From Macropodus opercularis (lineage: Eukaryota > Chordata > Actinopteri > Anabantiformes > Osphronemidae): DNA of 64,000 nucleotides. This document shows positions 48,377 to 60,700 of the stretch, piece after piece. The first letter of the stretch is position 1. Every line of letters starts with the position of its first letter. Location of the stretch: positions 10,033,501-10,097,500 of the forward strand of contig CM061102.1 in the NCBI GenBank assembly GCA_030770545.1, in the 5' to 3' direction. The notes beneath the pieces were generated by a model that searched no databases, was not told where the DNA came from, and saw nothing but the letters and a program-made list of their open reading frames with translations. A program made the translations under genes and the position numbers.

Positions 48377-48749
48377 CTGTACAATGTACACACCGAAGAA
48401 AGTCATTAGTCAAACACAATATACCTTTTCTCACACGTAACAACTACTGTTTAACGTGATTAGAACGTAATAAACCCTGATGGTATGAGTAGCATGTATT
48501 GTATTGTGTTTAATAGCAATATTAACATTTTCTGAACCTGTGAATGTTGACTAGAGCTTCAGGTTTTTTCAAGGATCACACTTGCGTTTGAAAGCAGTCC
48601 ACTTCTAGGAACACTTTGGGCCACAAACTGTTTTTGAAGTGAGACGGTCAGCATTCCCCCCTCGCACTGTAAAACATGCATTCATCATTTAACTAATGTG
48701 TATTTTATAACCCCAAACTGTTTTAAATTTGAAGAAAACTGTTGCTTAC

Positions 48750-48855
48750 CTGAAAGGTAACTGAAAAAACACGTATAATCCAGCAGAGTAGTGAGAATAA
48801 ACAATCCGCTATGTAGTCAGTCCCTTCAGCGTCCTGGTCTCAGGCTGTGTGGACA
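48750..48855 (-). other. Probable ucp non-coding first exon
   Basis: Minus-strand segment ending at 48750 with the donor CAG|GTAAGC, about 30 bp downstream of a TATA box. The start near 48855 is estimated from the TATA spacing. UCP2 and UCP3 genes have non-coding leader exons. Confidence 0.5.
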
Positions 48856-48882
48856 CTGTTTCAGTGAGGGACAAGCTCTCAA

Positions 48883-48889
48883 ATTTATA
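48883..48889 (-). promoter_or_regulatory. TATA box of the ucp gene
   Basis: TATAAAT on the minus strand, upstream of the probable leader exon. Confidence 0.5.
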
Positions 48890-50751
48890 GGCACGTTTTG
48901 CACATGGATGTAGGACAGACCCTGACAAGTCGTACACACCTGTTGTGTGACTCTCATGTTTACCGGACTCTGTTTGGCACAGTGGGACATTTGAGCACTT
49001 GTTGATCTGCCACTAGCCGCGTCATTATTGCAGCCTTGTATGGACTCGCACTCTGTGAGCACATACCACACATTTTATATAGATTCACAACCAAATTTCA
49101 CATAACATGGATATTATTTGCTCGCATTTCAAGTTGAGATGGTTTTAGCTGACATCACACTTCGTCTTACTCTGGGGTTGACATATTGTGTGGCCCGTCA
49201 GACAGATGCCTGTGTGAATTCACTAGATGCTCCTCTGGAGCTCAGTGCCCCACAACAAAATGCGAAACATGTTCGGGAGTTAAGGTTAGGGTTAGCTTTC
49301 CTTCACCCTTCCTCCCTGCAAGGAATAAAATTACATAATGTTCCAGGCCATGCTTTTATCTGAGCCATATAATAAACACAAGCACTTGTTCAGGCAAAGT
49401 AACAGCATGACTAGATAGTGAATGGAAAGTTTTTTTCTTGGGGGGGGGTCACTGTCCTGGGTGAGCATACCTCTGTTATTGTGACTTTCCACTTAAGTTA
49501 GGTCATGCAGTTGACTCTTCAAAACACATCTATTGTTGCATGATTAGCCCGTGTTTGACATGTGCTGCCTCGCATGTCAAATTAGCTGCTTTAATCCAGG
49601 CAATGTGTGTGAAGATTTTTAACCTATGTGACTGCTCTTAACATCCAGTGTAAATGACTTTGATCTAAGACAGGTACAATGAGTTCTACCATTTGCTTCT
49701 TGTGGCCCCAACTTGAACAATTCGAATTCTCTTTATTTTCCAATTTATCAGAAAACCATGAGCACCTTTAAGAACAACATGGAAAAATATGTTTAAAGCA
49801 CCAGGCAAACAAAGCAGCTGGTGAAAGCAGCACCGCTTGCTTCCTTTGGCCGACACCAAAAACAGGTTCCGGAGGACATAGCGTGAGTAACCTTTGAGCA
49901 CAGTAAACACCTCACTGGTCTGCCTTCAACCAGCCTAAAGTGGTCTCCCTCCCTCCAGACCTCTGAAAATGAAACTGAGTAGGCAGGCTGCCATCCCCAC
50001 TGTCTCTCTCTCTCCTGTGCTTCTAATACCAAGAACCTCGAGCCAGTGCTACGTAATGACTAATCTCCATTACCCTATAAATAATATTACTGCGTCACAT
50101 GAAGGTTAGTAGGGCAAAGTGGAGCAGCACATCCCACTGTGTCTGTGAATGATGCTGGAACTTAAAATCATAAGACCTTTTTACAAACTTTCTAGAAGCT
50201 TTTAGAATAACGTTTGACGGGCATTATGTCACAGCACAATTCAACAGGTAAATGTATGTAATGGCTGTAAAGACACGTTACGTAAAATATGAAAATGAAT
50301 GTTACAATGCAGCAGAGAATTTAAACTGCTGTCTATGTCTATGTGAGTTTCCTCTAATCAGCAGTGGCCTGCACTTGGGTCATCTAGTGAGTCTTAGTTG
50401 CCATAGAGATGTGGTTGGGTGTTTGTTAGTCCTCACACTAACCTCACCGCGGTAATGTGTTATAGTCTATGTTAGTCAGTAGGTGGCAGTGATCCTTTAA
50501 AAACACTGACGTAACCCACTAGAAAAGAAAATCAGAGAAGAAGAGATGGACCCAAAATAACGTTAATCACATTAGCAGACGAAGAAGAGCGATAGCCGTT
50601 AGCTTAGCTTGTCACACAGACGTAGTTAGTGAAATTATCCAATGCCTGGCTAGTGGGCTGCACTTGTCAAAAAAAACAATCATATGCTGCGAAAGAGAGA
50701 GAAGGTCACAATAAACAGTCCCTGACAGAGACCGAGTCCGCTTTCGACAAC
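48890..50751. other. Divergent intergenic region ucp / ppme1
   Basis: About 1.9 kb holding the ucp promoter side and the ppme1 5' UTR and promoter. A CTCF-like match lies at 50476-50490, 262 bp before the ppme1 ATG. No gene is recognised. The second UCP gene that follows in human is not here. Confidence 0.6.
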
Positions 50752-53700
50752 ATGGAGAAACAGTTGCATCTGAATCTGTTAGCCTCCAGACCTCCTATGG
50801 CAGGTGGTTTTCAGTCCAGCTCCAAAATGAGAATGGGGTGAGTTACCGTCGGTTAGCATCTTGTTGGAAGTGCCAGACCCGTTGGCTTTTTAGCTTCAGC
50901 ATAATGTTATTATCATCGGGTGTCTGCTGTTCGCAAGATCAGATGACAGCCATCGTATAGTTACGGATCGTTAAAGGACGGACAGATGAACCGACTGCGC
51001 TAGCTAGGCCAAGTTAGCTGTCGCTACCAGAACCGTTCACGGGTCCGGTTCATGTTACCCACAGTTGTCTCTACAAACAACTCTCTACACGGTCACATCC
51101 AGATTGTAGTAAAGCCCTTATTGTGTTGGGTGATCGGCGGTTCTGCTGCGGTGTCAGATTACCGTCTCTGTCAGATGCTCTGGGCCCTCGTATAAGAATG
51201 TTATATCTGTTAGGTTAAACTGTTAGTGTCCACAGATATTAGCTAACACATTAGTTATGTCGGTGTCGGAAAGGGCAGGTATGTATAAATGTTTACACCA
51301 GACACAGTATCTGATATTATGCTGATGTCCATCTGCCCACTGCTGATTTTAATGGACAGTTTCAGCTGCAGGCGTCTGGACACGATCTGCTGACACAGTC
51401 ACAGTTTGTTGTTTGTTTACGCTAAAACAATGTTACAACATGTTGCAATAAATGTATGAATATGTTTTGGCCTTTGGCACGAAATGCATTTATGGAGCAG
51501 CTTACTGACTATGCCCCATAGCTTTAAATCAATGTATCAGCATTATAATTCATGAAAAGTCTATTATAATGCTTGTGTGCTTGCTGTTTGTTGTAATACT
51601 CCTGCCACAGTAAGCATTTACGCCAAACACACTTTTTTTTTTGGTACAGACCTGGACGGAAGAGGGATTTCTCCCCTCTGCCCTGGAGCCAGTACTTTGA
51701 AACCATGGAAGATGTTGAGGTGGAAAGTGAGAATGGCAAAGATATATCCTTGTCTGCTATCTCTCGTCAAAGTGCATTTACCTGCACTTTACCAGTTTGG
51801 CTTCCTTAAATAAAATCTAAAAATTAGTTTTGTCTGATCTGATCTCCTACCCTCTTTACAGAAACCAGGTTTCCAGATTATTTGACAGTTAAGAAATCAG
51901 CTTACTCAGGAAAGCTGTAGCCTAGTTACTTACAGTAAGTACACATAACCCACTGACTATGCTGTGGAATACACAAATTAAATAATTAATGTTAATTCTC
52001 CTTTGAACAACATTTACGTACTTTAAACTTTAAATCCATATACGTTGCCTTGACTCCCTTGAACATTTTTAGACTTTACTGCAGTGGTTCCCATGGTCCT
52101 GTGCTGCTCCTGCTCCATGGAGGAGGACACTCTGCTCTCTCCTGGGCAGTGTTCACAGTGAGTATTATAGCTACAGCACACTCTGTCCCACTAAACTAAA
52201 ATAAACTGCAAAATTGTATTTACAAAGCAGTTCTTTGTTTCAGTATATTTCCTGTGCTCTACCTAAGGCTAAATCTTTCATGTGTGTTCCTTTGTAGGCT
52301 GTGATATACAGCAGAATTAACTGCAGGGTGGTGGCAATGGATCTTCGGGCGCATGGTAAATATTGCTGACTCCACATCAGTCACACAACAAGTAGTTCTT
52401 GGAGTTTTGTGAGTTAACTTATATATGGTAAACTATCCCTTTTAAATAATACTGTGCAAAAATACATTCATGTATACTATGTTTATACACACTGTGTATA
52501 AACATAGCGATTGTGTTGCAATTTAGTTCTAAACTAACTCTTGTGTGGAAATATGTTGATCGGTACACCTCAGTAACTAAACTAATCATTTGCACCATTT
52601 TCATAATTTACCATAGGCTCTACTAAAGCAGTAATAATAACGGTTTATATGGCAGCCTAAGCGACACAGCTATTGTTAGCAGACAGTCTGCCTTGCTCAT
52701 GTAGTTTTACCATGATCCTGCCTGTGTTATTAGAAGGCAGTTGTTCCCAGATCTTGTTACTGAGGAAAAACACTCTTATATCATCTGGCGTATCCTTTAT
52801 TTTATATCCTTTGATCAAATGTGCTTCTCTCTTTTAACTTGCAGGTGACACCAAAGTGAAAAACCCTGATGATCTATCTGCAGACACGATGGCCAAGTAA
52901 GTTGCTGTGTGTGCATTTAAGGTAGACACTTAATTAGTGAGAATCATTTACCCACTTTAGGCAATTTCACTCTGAATCACAGAAAACTCAGGTAAATTAT
53001 ATATTGTAGAAAAAGTCCTGCAAACTTGGTGTCTGGAGAAAGGAGTCTGTCTCGTAGTTGTTTACATGTGCATTATTGACGGTGTGTTTCTTTCTTAAAA
53101 TCGTTTGTATGTCTCAAGTGTCCTTATTATATAAATCCTTATTAAAGTGTCAGTCGATCACAACCACTGACTCATATGGTAAAACACCATTAGTAGGATG
53201 TGTTTATTTCTTGTTGAAAGGGATATTGGCAAAGTGGTGGAGGCACTTTATGGAGAAAACCCTCCTCCCATCATGGTTATTGGACACAGCATGGGTGGGG
53301 CCATCGCAGTTCACACAGCAAATGGCAATCATATACCGTCCCTCCTCGGCCTCTGTGTCATTGATGTTGTGGAAGGTATGTTCCCTTTCTCAAATAGGAG
53401 CAACATAAATGTTGTACAGTATATATACTCTTCAGTTTATTACACTTAGTTGAATTTGAATTTAAATGTGCACAGGACTCTATTATAAGTATTACTGATT
53501 ACATTAACAACTAATACAGCTTGTTTATCGCCTTCAGGTACAGCAATGGATGCTTTGAACAGTATGCAGAATTTCCTCAGAAGTCGGCCTAAGACATTTA
53601 AATCTCTGGAGAATGCCATTGAGTGGAGGTAACCACGAAGACAAACTTGAGTTCGTAGTAAGAGGGAAAAGATCAAATTATATTCTTCACTAATCTTGTA

Positions 53701-55069
53701 AACGTTACCACACATTGTAATAAACAATTGTCAAAATCCACTAAAAGTGGCATTGGAATAAATTATCTTGTTTTACTTTTAAACAGCTAAACAGCTTTAC
53801 TTGAAGACTCTCCTCTCCAGTCCTAGAACGTCCATCATCAAGGCTTCCACAAGTCTACTGGGCCTAAAGCATTTAAAATGTTTTCATGTGTTTTAGTGTG
53901 AAGAGTGGCCAGATTCGAAACATAGAGTCCGCACGAGTGTCAATGGGAGGCCAGGTGAAAAAGTAAGTATGCCCTTTATGTCAAGCAATGCAGTAGTTTG
54001 CAAGTTTGCAACTTCCCGCTGTTCTAATGTTCACAGATGTGAGGAGTCCACCAGCCGCCCAGGTGTGGCTAACAGCATTGGTGAAGGTATAATAGAAGAG
54101 GATGAGGAAGAAGAAGCAGAAGAAGAGTCCAACAAGAAACGAATGAAGGAAGATGATCAAGAGGTTCTTTCTTATTCTGTCTTTGTTGTTTCTTTCCCTC
54201 TATGTAACATGTACATGAAGAAAATATTTGATTTCTTACAAACAGACAAAAAAGGAAAGCATCTTCACTTGGCGAGTGGAGCTGTCACGGACGGAAAAAT
54301 ACTGGGAGGGTTGGTTCAGAGGCCTGTCTGCTCTGTTTCTTGCCTGCCCTGTGCCAAAACTGCTTCTGCTCGCAGGTTAGATGTATCACAGTGTCTCCCA
54401 ATGGTGTCTCTCACTTTAAGCTGTTTTGCTAGTGACAGTTTCACACTTGATTTATTCTGCCATACAGGAGTGGACAGGCTTGACAAAGACCTTACTATCG
54501 GACAAATGCAAGGTAAGAAGGATAAATGGTGTATTGTGAATAGTGTAAGCATAGCTAAAAAAAACCCATCAAAAGCAAAATACCCAAATGCTGCCTAGGT
54601 CCTAGAAATTATTATACAGTAGTGAGAGTAAGTGGGAGAGCCAGTCAAAAGATACAAAACAAGGAAATCCAGGCTATATGTCCAAGTGAGCCCGTATTCA
54701 CCATCTGCAATTGAGGAAGAGAGACCCACGGTGGTGGACATTTAGAGAGCCATAATATATATGCAAACATCAGTCACACCAACTCATTCTTTGTCCACAG
54801 GGAAGTTTCAGATGCAAGTCCTTCCTCAGTGTGGTCATGCTGTTCATGAGGATGCGCCTGAAAAAGTAAGCTCTGTTTACCTGAACATGAACTGTCGGCT
54901 GTATGTGTGTGGTTTGCTTCAGTGAATCCATTCTTTAGTTGCATGATTTCAACTCGTTGCCGTTTTTAAAACTTAATCCTCTTTCATGTGTTACTAGGTA
55001 GCAGATGCTCTAGCAACGTTTATGGTCCGGCACAAATTCACTGAGTTTAAAGAGGGATTCCTGTGGTAA
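50752..55069 (+). CDS. ppme1: Protein phosphatase methylesterase 1
   Basis: Alpha/beta-hydrolase that removes the methyl ester from the C-terminal Leu of the PP2A catalytic subunit. Exons: 50752-50837, 51650-51743, 52065-52157, 52298-52355, 52845-52896, 53221-53375, 53538-53628, 53897-53962, 54037-54163, 54246-54375, 54468-54512, 54801-54865, 54998-55069, giving 377 residues (human 386). Visible motifs are KMRMGPGRKRDFSPLPWSQY, LLLLHGGGHSALSW, the nucleophile elbow GHSMGG (Ser about 151), IDVVEG with the catalytic Asp (about 176), an acidic loop of mostly Glu and Asp (about 196-210), and QCGHAVHED with the catalytic His. Intron 2 is AT-AC, U12-type (see 51744-52064). The intron at 54164-54245 has a weak GTTCTT donor. 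The C-terminus is shorter than in mammals, ending GFLW at a TAA that overlaps a splice donor. Confidence 0.95.
51744..52064 (+). other. ppme1: ppme1 intron 2, U12-type AT-AC
   Basis: The intron begins ATATCCTTG and ends TTGAAC. A branch-site-like CCTTGAC has its A 11 bases from the 3' end. Splicing at AT and AC joins the codons for GKD and IFRLYCSGS, which aligns with the human GKDTFRVYKSGS without a gap. No GT-AG choice keeps the frame. Confidence 0.85.
52477..52507. repeat. 14-bp perfect stem-loop in ppme1 intron 4
   Basis: ctatgtttatacac, the loop act, then gtgtataaacatag. It is near an 8-bp pair atggtaaa / tttaccat at about 52427 and 52608, which could be the ends of a small inverted-repeat element. 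Confidence 0.85.
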
Positions 55070-55530
55070 GGACAAGAACTTATACATTATGAAATGGTAT
55101 TAAAGAGTAACTTTAACATTTGGGTCCACATGGTTTTAAGAAAAGAAGGCTGTCTAAGAAAGACGTTTGTATCTTAATAATGTAATAATTCAGTTACTTT
55201 TTTTTTTTATCTAGCTAATTTACAGTTTTCATTCTAAATGAAGCCAGCAGCCATAGAAGAAATGTTTCAAGATTCATCTGCATCATCGTACAGCATTAAA
55301 AGCAAAATAAGAAATTAGATATGTATTATTATTATTATTAATATTATTATTATTGTAGATACTTTGCCTTTCAGCTTTGCCTTATTTTTGTCTTAAAATA
55401 CTGGGATTTGATTTTTCTTTTCCTTTACAATATTTTTTTATTTCTGAAATGTAAAGCTCTTTGTTTAATGTTTTGCGTGATAGCGTTGTTGTTATGTGTT
55501 TGTAATATCTGAATTCAAACAATGAATAAA
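55070..55530 (+). other. ppme1: ppme1 3' UTR with poly(A) signal
   Basis: AATAAA at 55525-55530 is followed by an AT- and T-rich stretch. The interval includes an interrupted ATT-repeat at 55326-55355. A possible extra intron (55066-55214) ends at a pyrimidine-rich acceptor. Confidence 0.6.
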
Positions 55531-57792
55531 GATTGATGCAGGAAACATTGTCATTGTATAGTTAGTGTTTCACATTTCCCATGTGTGCTTCTAATGAAAG
55601 AAGTGAAGACACTATAGACTCCTGGTTGTTGATGGATAACAAGAGCTTGGTTTAGATCAATAAGGACACACCACAAAGTGTTTGGGGTTTCTGCAGACAT
55701 GAAGACACATTTCAAAAGAATTATGTATCCTGACTCTGCTTGTAAAGAGTTCATTGTTTAAACCAGCAGATGTCACCTTTGCTTTGTAAATAGTTCAGTG
55801 TAGAGCATAGCTACATGTACTGACCTTTAATTTGAGGCTGAAAGTATGTTAGTAAATGTCAGATGATAAAACTTCTGTGAGGGTTTGAAAGATAAGTCAG
55901 AAAGAACAGACAATATAATGGATGAAATACCAGCTCCCTGTTGTTTCCCGCAGTCCAGATGGACTGGTGGACACTTGTTTCGAAGAAATGGATAGGCAGG
56001 ATGCAGAGAGAGGCCAATTTATGTGGGTAAAGAGGGAGGGAGGCGCTGACTCGTTGAATAAAAGAAGCATCTGAAGGGAGGTGGGCGCATTTAAGCGATC
56101 TTTACTCTGCCACAGTCATGAAGCCCTCTCAATACCTCTCTGGCCTCCATGAAAGAGCACTCGAAGGGTTGCAAAACATTCCAGAGAGAGAAAGTACCTA
56201 ATGACTGAGAGCAGCTTCAGTTTACAACGAGAGCAGAAAGAAGAGGTTTCTGCAACGATCACACTTCAGAACATGGAATCTGTGGTTTTTATGCAGTTTT
56301 AGTTTTGGTAATATCCTTCTTTCCACTGTGATTATAGTAATGATGGATATGGCTGCTGCTCCAAGAGAGGGATCGCAAAAAAATCCTTGGAAAACTTCAC
56401 AAACTACAAATTCAGTGAATCCACTAAAATGAGTTATAGTCTTAATCAGTTCTTTCTCCCTCATCATAATTTCTTTGTCATACCAACGTATTGCTTTCAT
56501 GTGGACCCACAGCACTCAAAGCAGAATGTTCCAACTGAACTGAAGAACAATGGGAATAGTCATTATTATATTATTTGGAAAAAGTCTATGCTTGTGCTCA
56601 CTCTCACATGCACGAACATTTGTACTGTGGAGCTGCAGATGAATGGGGCGATGGAAGAGTAATTGTATCCCTTGTGGTTCTCCAGAGTATAGCACTGAGA
56701 TTCAAATTAAAGCACTGACCTGGTTAGCGTTCTGTCAGCAGGGAGAGGTGCTGCCCCACAACCCCCCACCATATCCCACCAACCCATTTGCTTTTGCGAG
56801 GATTAACTTGTTGACTAACTGAAGAATTAGCAGCAGCTAAGCAACATGTCTGCAAATGATGGGGCCACACGGCCATAACTAAACCACAAAGACGCAGTCC
56901 TGCCAAGTCAGCAATTTCAACTGTGCTCGGTAGAACGGTACGTCCACAGAGAACAATTAGAATATTTCATGTCCGAAAGTGTGAGATGATAGCATAGAAG
57001 ATTCAAAATGGCTTCTTTAGGCACATTAAATACCCCAAGGGTAGGAACATTGATTTTTACTCCAAGCATCATCATGTATAAAACACAAGTGGAAGTAATG
57101 ATATGAAGGATGTCTCAGTTCTGTTAATGTCTCAGAATGCCATGCTGCTAAAGCATCAGGCGGTGTACCATGGAACTGGCCAAACTAAATGGGATGCGGC
57201 CATTATTAATAATTGCATTTGTTCGTCTCTAGCCGTTCTTGTCAGTTTTTTTTTTTTTTTTTTTGTAATGGTGAAGGCGTTTAAACGGAGTTTATTTAAC
57301 ACTCTATGCTTGGACCGTCCACGAGTCAGACAAGCGGTTAGAGGAACTAAAAAGAAAAACGCACATCAGTTTTGATTAGCTGGCACAAATTCTCAGTTTG
57401 TGAAACTCGTCATTTCAGAACATCCTGCTCACTGACTGACAGGGAAGCAGGCAGGAAGAACTGGACCCCATGGTTCCAGGAGTGTCCTACACACACAGCA
57501 GAGAATAAAGTAATTAGATGAATCAATGTATGTCGGGTTATCAACAGAGGTGACGTAATGTGTATACTAATGGATTCTTCCTCCAGGGGGATGTTGCTGT
57601 GGAACCACGACAAATGGCCGCTAACATCCACCGTCAGGTGAGCTCCCGGTCTCACCGCTCCGCGCTGGGCAGATGGTACAGTCCACATGCAGTTCGGAGT
57701 TGTTGCTGAGGAGGTTCCTCTGTAGCACATACCGTTAAATTGGCGTCCAGCCTTAGCTCGGCTCCTCCAACGGGAGACGGAGCCTCAGCAAA
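55531..57792. other. Intergenic region and probable nectin 5' UTR
   Basis: About 2.2 kb with no recognised gene. It includes a 20-nt T run near 57247-57264. Just upstream of 57793 the sequence becomes GC-richer, as expected for a promoter and leader. Confidence 0.55.
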
Positions 57793-60700
57793 ATGTTGCC
57801 GTCTTCTCGCCGGACTTGCATCGGACGACAGGGCAGCGTCGCCTTATTTCACCTTTTATGCGGCATCACAGGTGAGTCACGATTTCTTTTTCTTTTTTTT
57901 GCGTGGTACTTTTGTTTCTTCTACTAACGTCACAAAGAAGTTTTGAGAGCGAGCCGACGGTCGCGCATCGCGCCGCGGCCAGAACCGGCAGCATCCATGT
58001 GCTGCCGCCGCGGCTTATCGGAAGTTGTCCGTTTAGCAGGTGGGTTTTTTAAAGAAAACTTGGTTGAAACTTCAAGCCGTGGTTTCAGGGAAGCAGCTAA
58101 CCAGCGCCACGGATGAGGGTGCGACTCCAGGCTGCCATAGAAACCGCCGTGGAGCCCAGTCAGGGATATGCAGCTAGTTAGCGGAATATTTCTGGATCGA
58201 TAACGTGTGTGTATATATTTAACTTTGTCCAACCTACACCCAGTCACGGTCGACTCGGTGGCAGTGTTTTGTTGGTGAAGTTAGATGATGCCACGCAGTG
58301 TCACGCGAGCAGCTTTTGGAAAATGTTCAAGAACTTCTCTGACACAAACGTGACGAGAAGACGATGCTACGGTGTTAATGTAACAGCCTCCCAGGTCTGC
58401 GCGAGGCTCCACTGCGCATGTGCCAACGCTGGAGCTCATTCTGGCTTAATCAAGGGCTGGGACGTAACTAACTCCACCCTGAAACACGCAACTTTGGACC
58501 GAAGCTCCACAAACTCCTCTCCACTCAGTAGCAGCCCACACATATATTGATGTGCATATTCTAGTCAGACATGAACTCTGACTAAGCTTTGTGTGTCTGT
58601 GTGTCTCCACAAATCATTGTAGGTCTGAGTGAGCTGCCCTCTCATAGCTCAACTTTCACGACATTGTAAGTTAATATTTGTTGCAGGGCTTTATTCTTTC
58701 TTTATTCATTTATTTCTAGCAAAATGTTTTTTGTTTGTTTTTTTTCTTTCTCAAAGTTACTTTTTTCGCCCTGACATCAGTGGTATCTCTTCTCCTCAGG
58801 ATAAATAAGTAGCACATACCACTGCATATTATTAATTTACTCTGGGGTCCATGATCTGGCTCCTTATGGAGGTTCCCATTTATGTGTCTGTCTTCAGTTT
58901 AGGTCTGCTTTACATTTCAATGAGGGCTTCGACCTTGAGCCTTTGTTGAATTCAGAGTAGATGTACATACCCTTACAGCGAATAATGTCAAGCCCTTAAA
59001 GGGGAACAAATTCTGTTTGTTTATTTTCTTTTTTTCTCATGTGTTTCTCCAAACATATCGAATGGCTCATTAAAGATGCATTAATCCTAACTCTGGCCAG
59101 GAGAGGGCAGGACTTTTTTTTTCTTAACTCCTCTCTGAAACATCTTTCCCTCATAGTGTAATGAATCCATTTGGCAAGTTGTCACTATTAAAGTGGCTTT
59201 AGTGCTGCTACAATGGCAGTTTTTAGACTTTTGAAGCTTTCTTAGTGTGGCCACATTGTGTTTTGATTTTTTTTGTGTCTTAAACACATTGACCCTTGAC
59301 AAACAGTTAATCTATTGCCAGAATTAATAATTATGTATATTAATAATTTGAGTGCTGAAATGTGATTTAAAGGTCAGATAGAATCAATCTGTCAAATGAC
59401 TATTTAATCCTTTGTTATCCTGCACAGTTGGTTCAGCCACTTGCACCCGAACACCGTCGTCATTTATGTTCTTATTTCTACTTTTAACAAGACACACTGC
59501 CCTCTGGCAAGACACACATATTAAAGCACTAGCTGCCACATAAGTGGTGCATGGGAAGGTAATATTGACTAAAGTGAGAACGAGCAGCAGCTTGTCTCCA
59601 GGGAGCAATGTGTCCTTGGGGGGTAGAGTGAGTGAGTTGCATTGTGTTGCATTTGCAGACCCATCTGACAGTGTCTACAGTAGCCTGTCTCTTTTGAGGA
59701 CTGCAAGAACTTGAATCAGAGAAAGAGAAAACCTAGTTACTGCTATGTCAGGATAGGCAGCGTATAAGATCAGATACACTTGGCTTTTATTTCCATCACT
59801 TTTTCTTGCAAGTTAGAGAAAAGCAGGGCATGCTTATGTAAGGTTGTCGTCATGTCACCAATAAAAATTTCATACTCACTTGCTATACCTCTTCCATTAC
59901 ATATTCAGTGCAGGAGACATGCTGCTTTCTTTGTTCTTAACTCGCCGGTTATTCTCACCATCTAGTTTTGTCATTTTTCCTGTCAGATACAGTGAATTTG
60001 AAAATCTTTTTACCGTACAATGTACCGTCTGGATTGAGGGACTGCGTCTTGCACACTAGTCCCTCGTATCTCCCCATGTCATCCTTTCTACCCCTGTACA
60101 TTCAGAACAGCTTTACTATAACAGTACAGTATTTAAATTGTAGTCCATCTGACGGACTTAATTTAAAGCAAATCTAATCTAGTATGTACAGTTGATTTTG
60201 ATCTGTTTTGTCTATTACATTTAAAAAGTAAAAAACATCCCTTTTAATTATATGAATATCCTATTTTGGTGAAAAATGATGCTCAACACTCAAACCACTG
60301 TCAAATAATCACAGAGATTTTCGAAAATCAGACTTTAATCCGGTGGCTGTAAAATTACCTTTTTATTAAGTAAGAACCAAAAATATAGACACTTCATACT
60401 TTTAGGATAGAGCAATATCCTTCTACTCTATTAATATTTGAGGACGTGGCCTTTTGGGAGGGAGAATGTCCGATGACTGAGCTGTTTCTGGCAAAATAAC
60501 AAAGAATATTTGGATTCAGTTGCCAAGCAGCGCAGCAGGGTTTGATTTATGATGATTTCTTCCTGCTGGCAGCTTGTTGCAATTAGTGATCTGGTTGAAG
60601 GCTCTGGCAGTGGTATGTTTTCTTTTCTAAATCTGTAACATAACTCTATTCTTTTTCCTGTTTGTTTAGCAGAATCCTGGTGATACGTTTCCTCTCACTC

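Noticed and set aside
48890..50700. A second uncoupling protein gene downstream of the first
   Set aside because: No carrier signature (Px[D/E]xx[K/R]) block was found on either strand.
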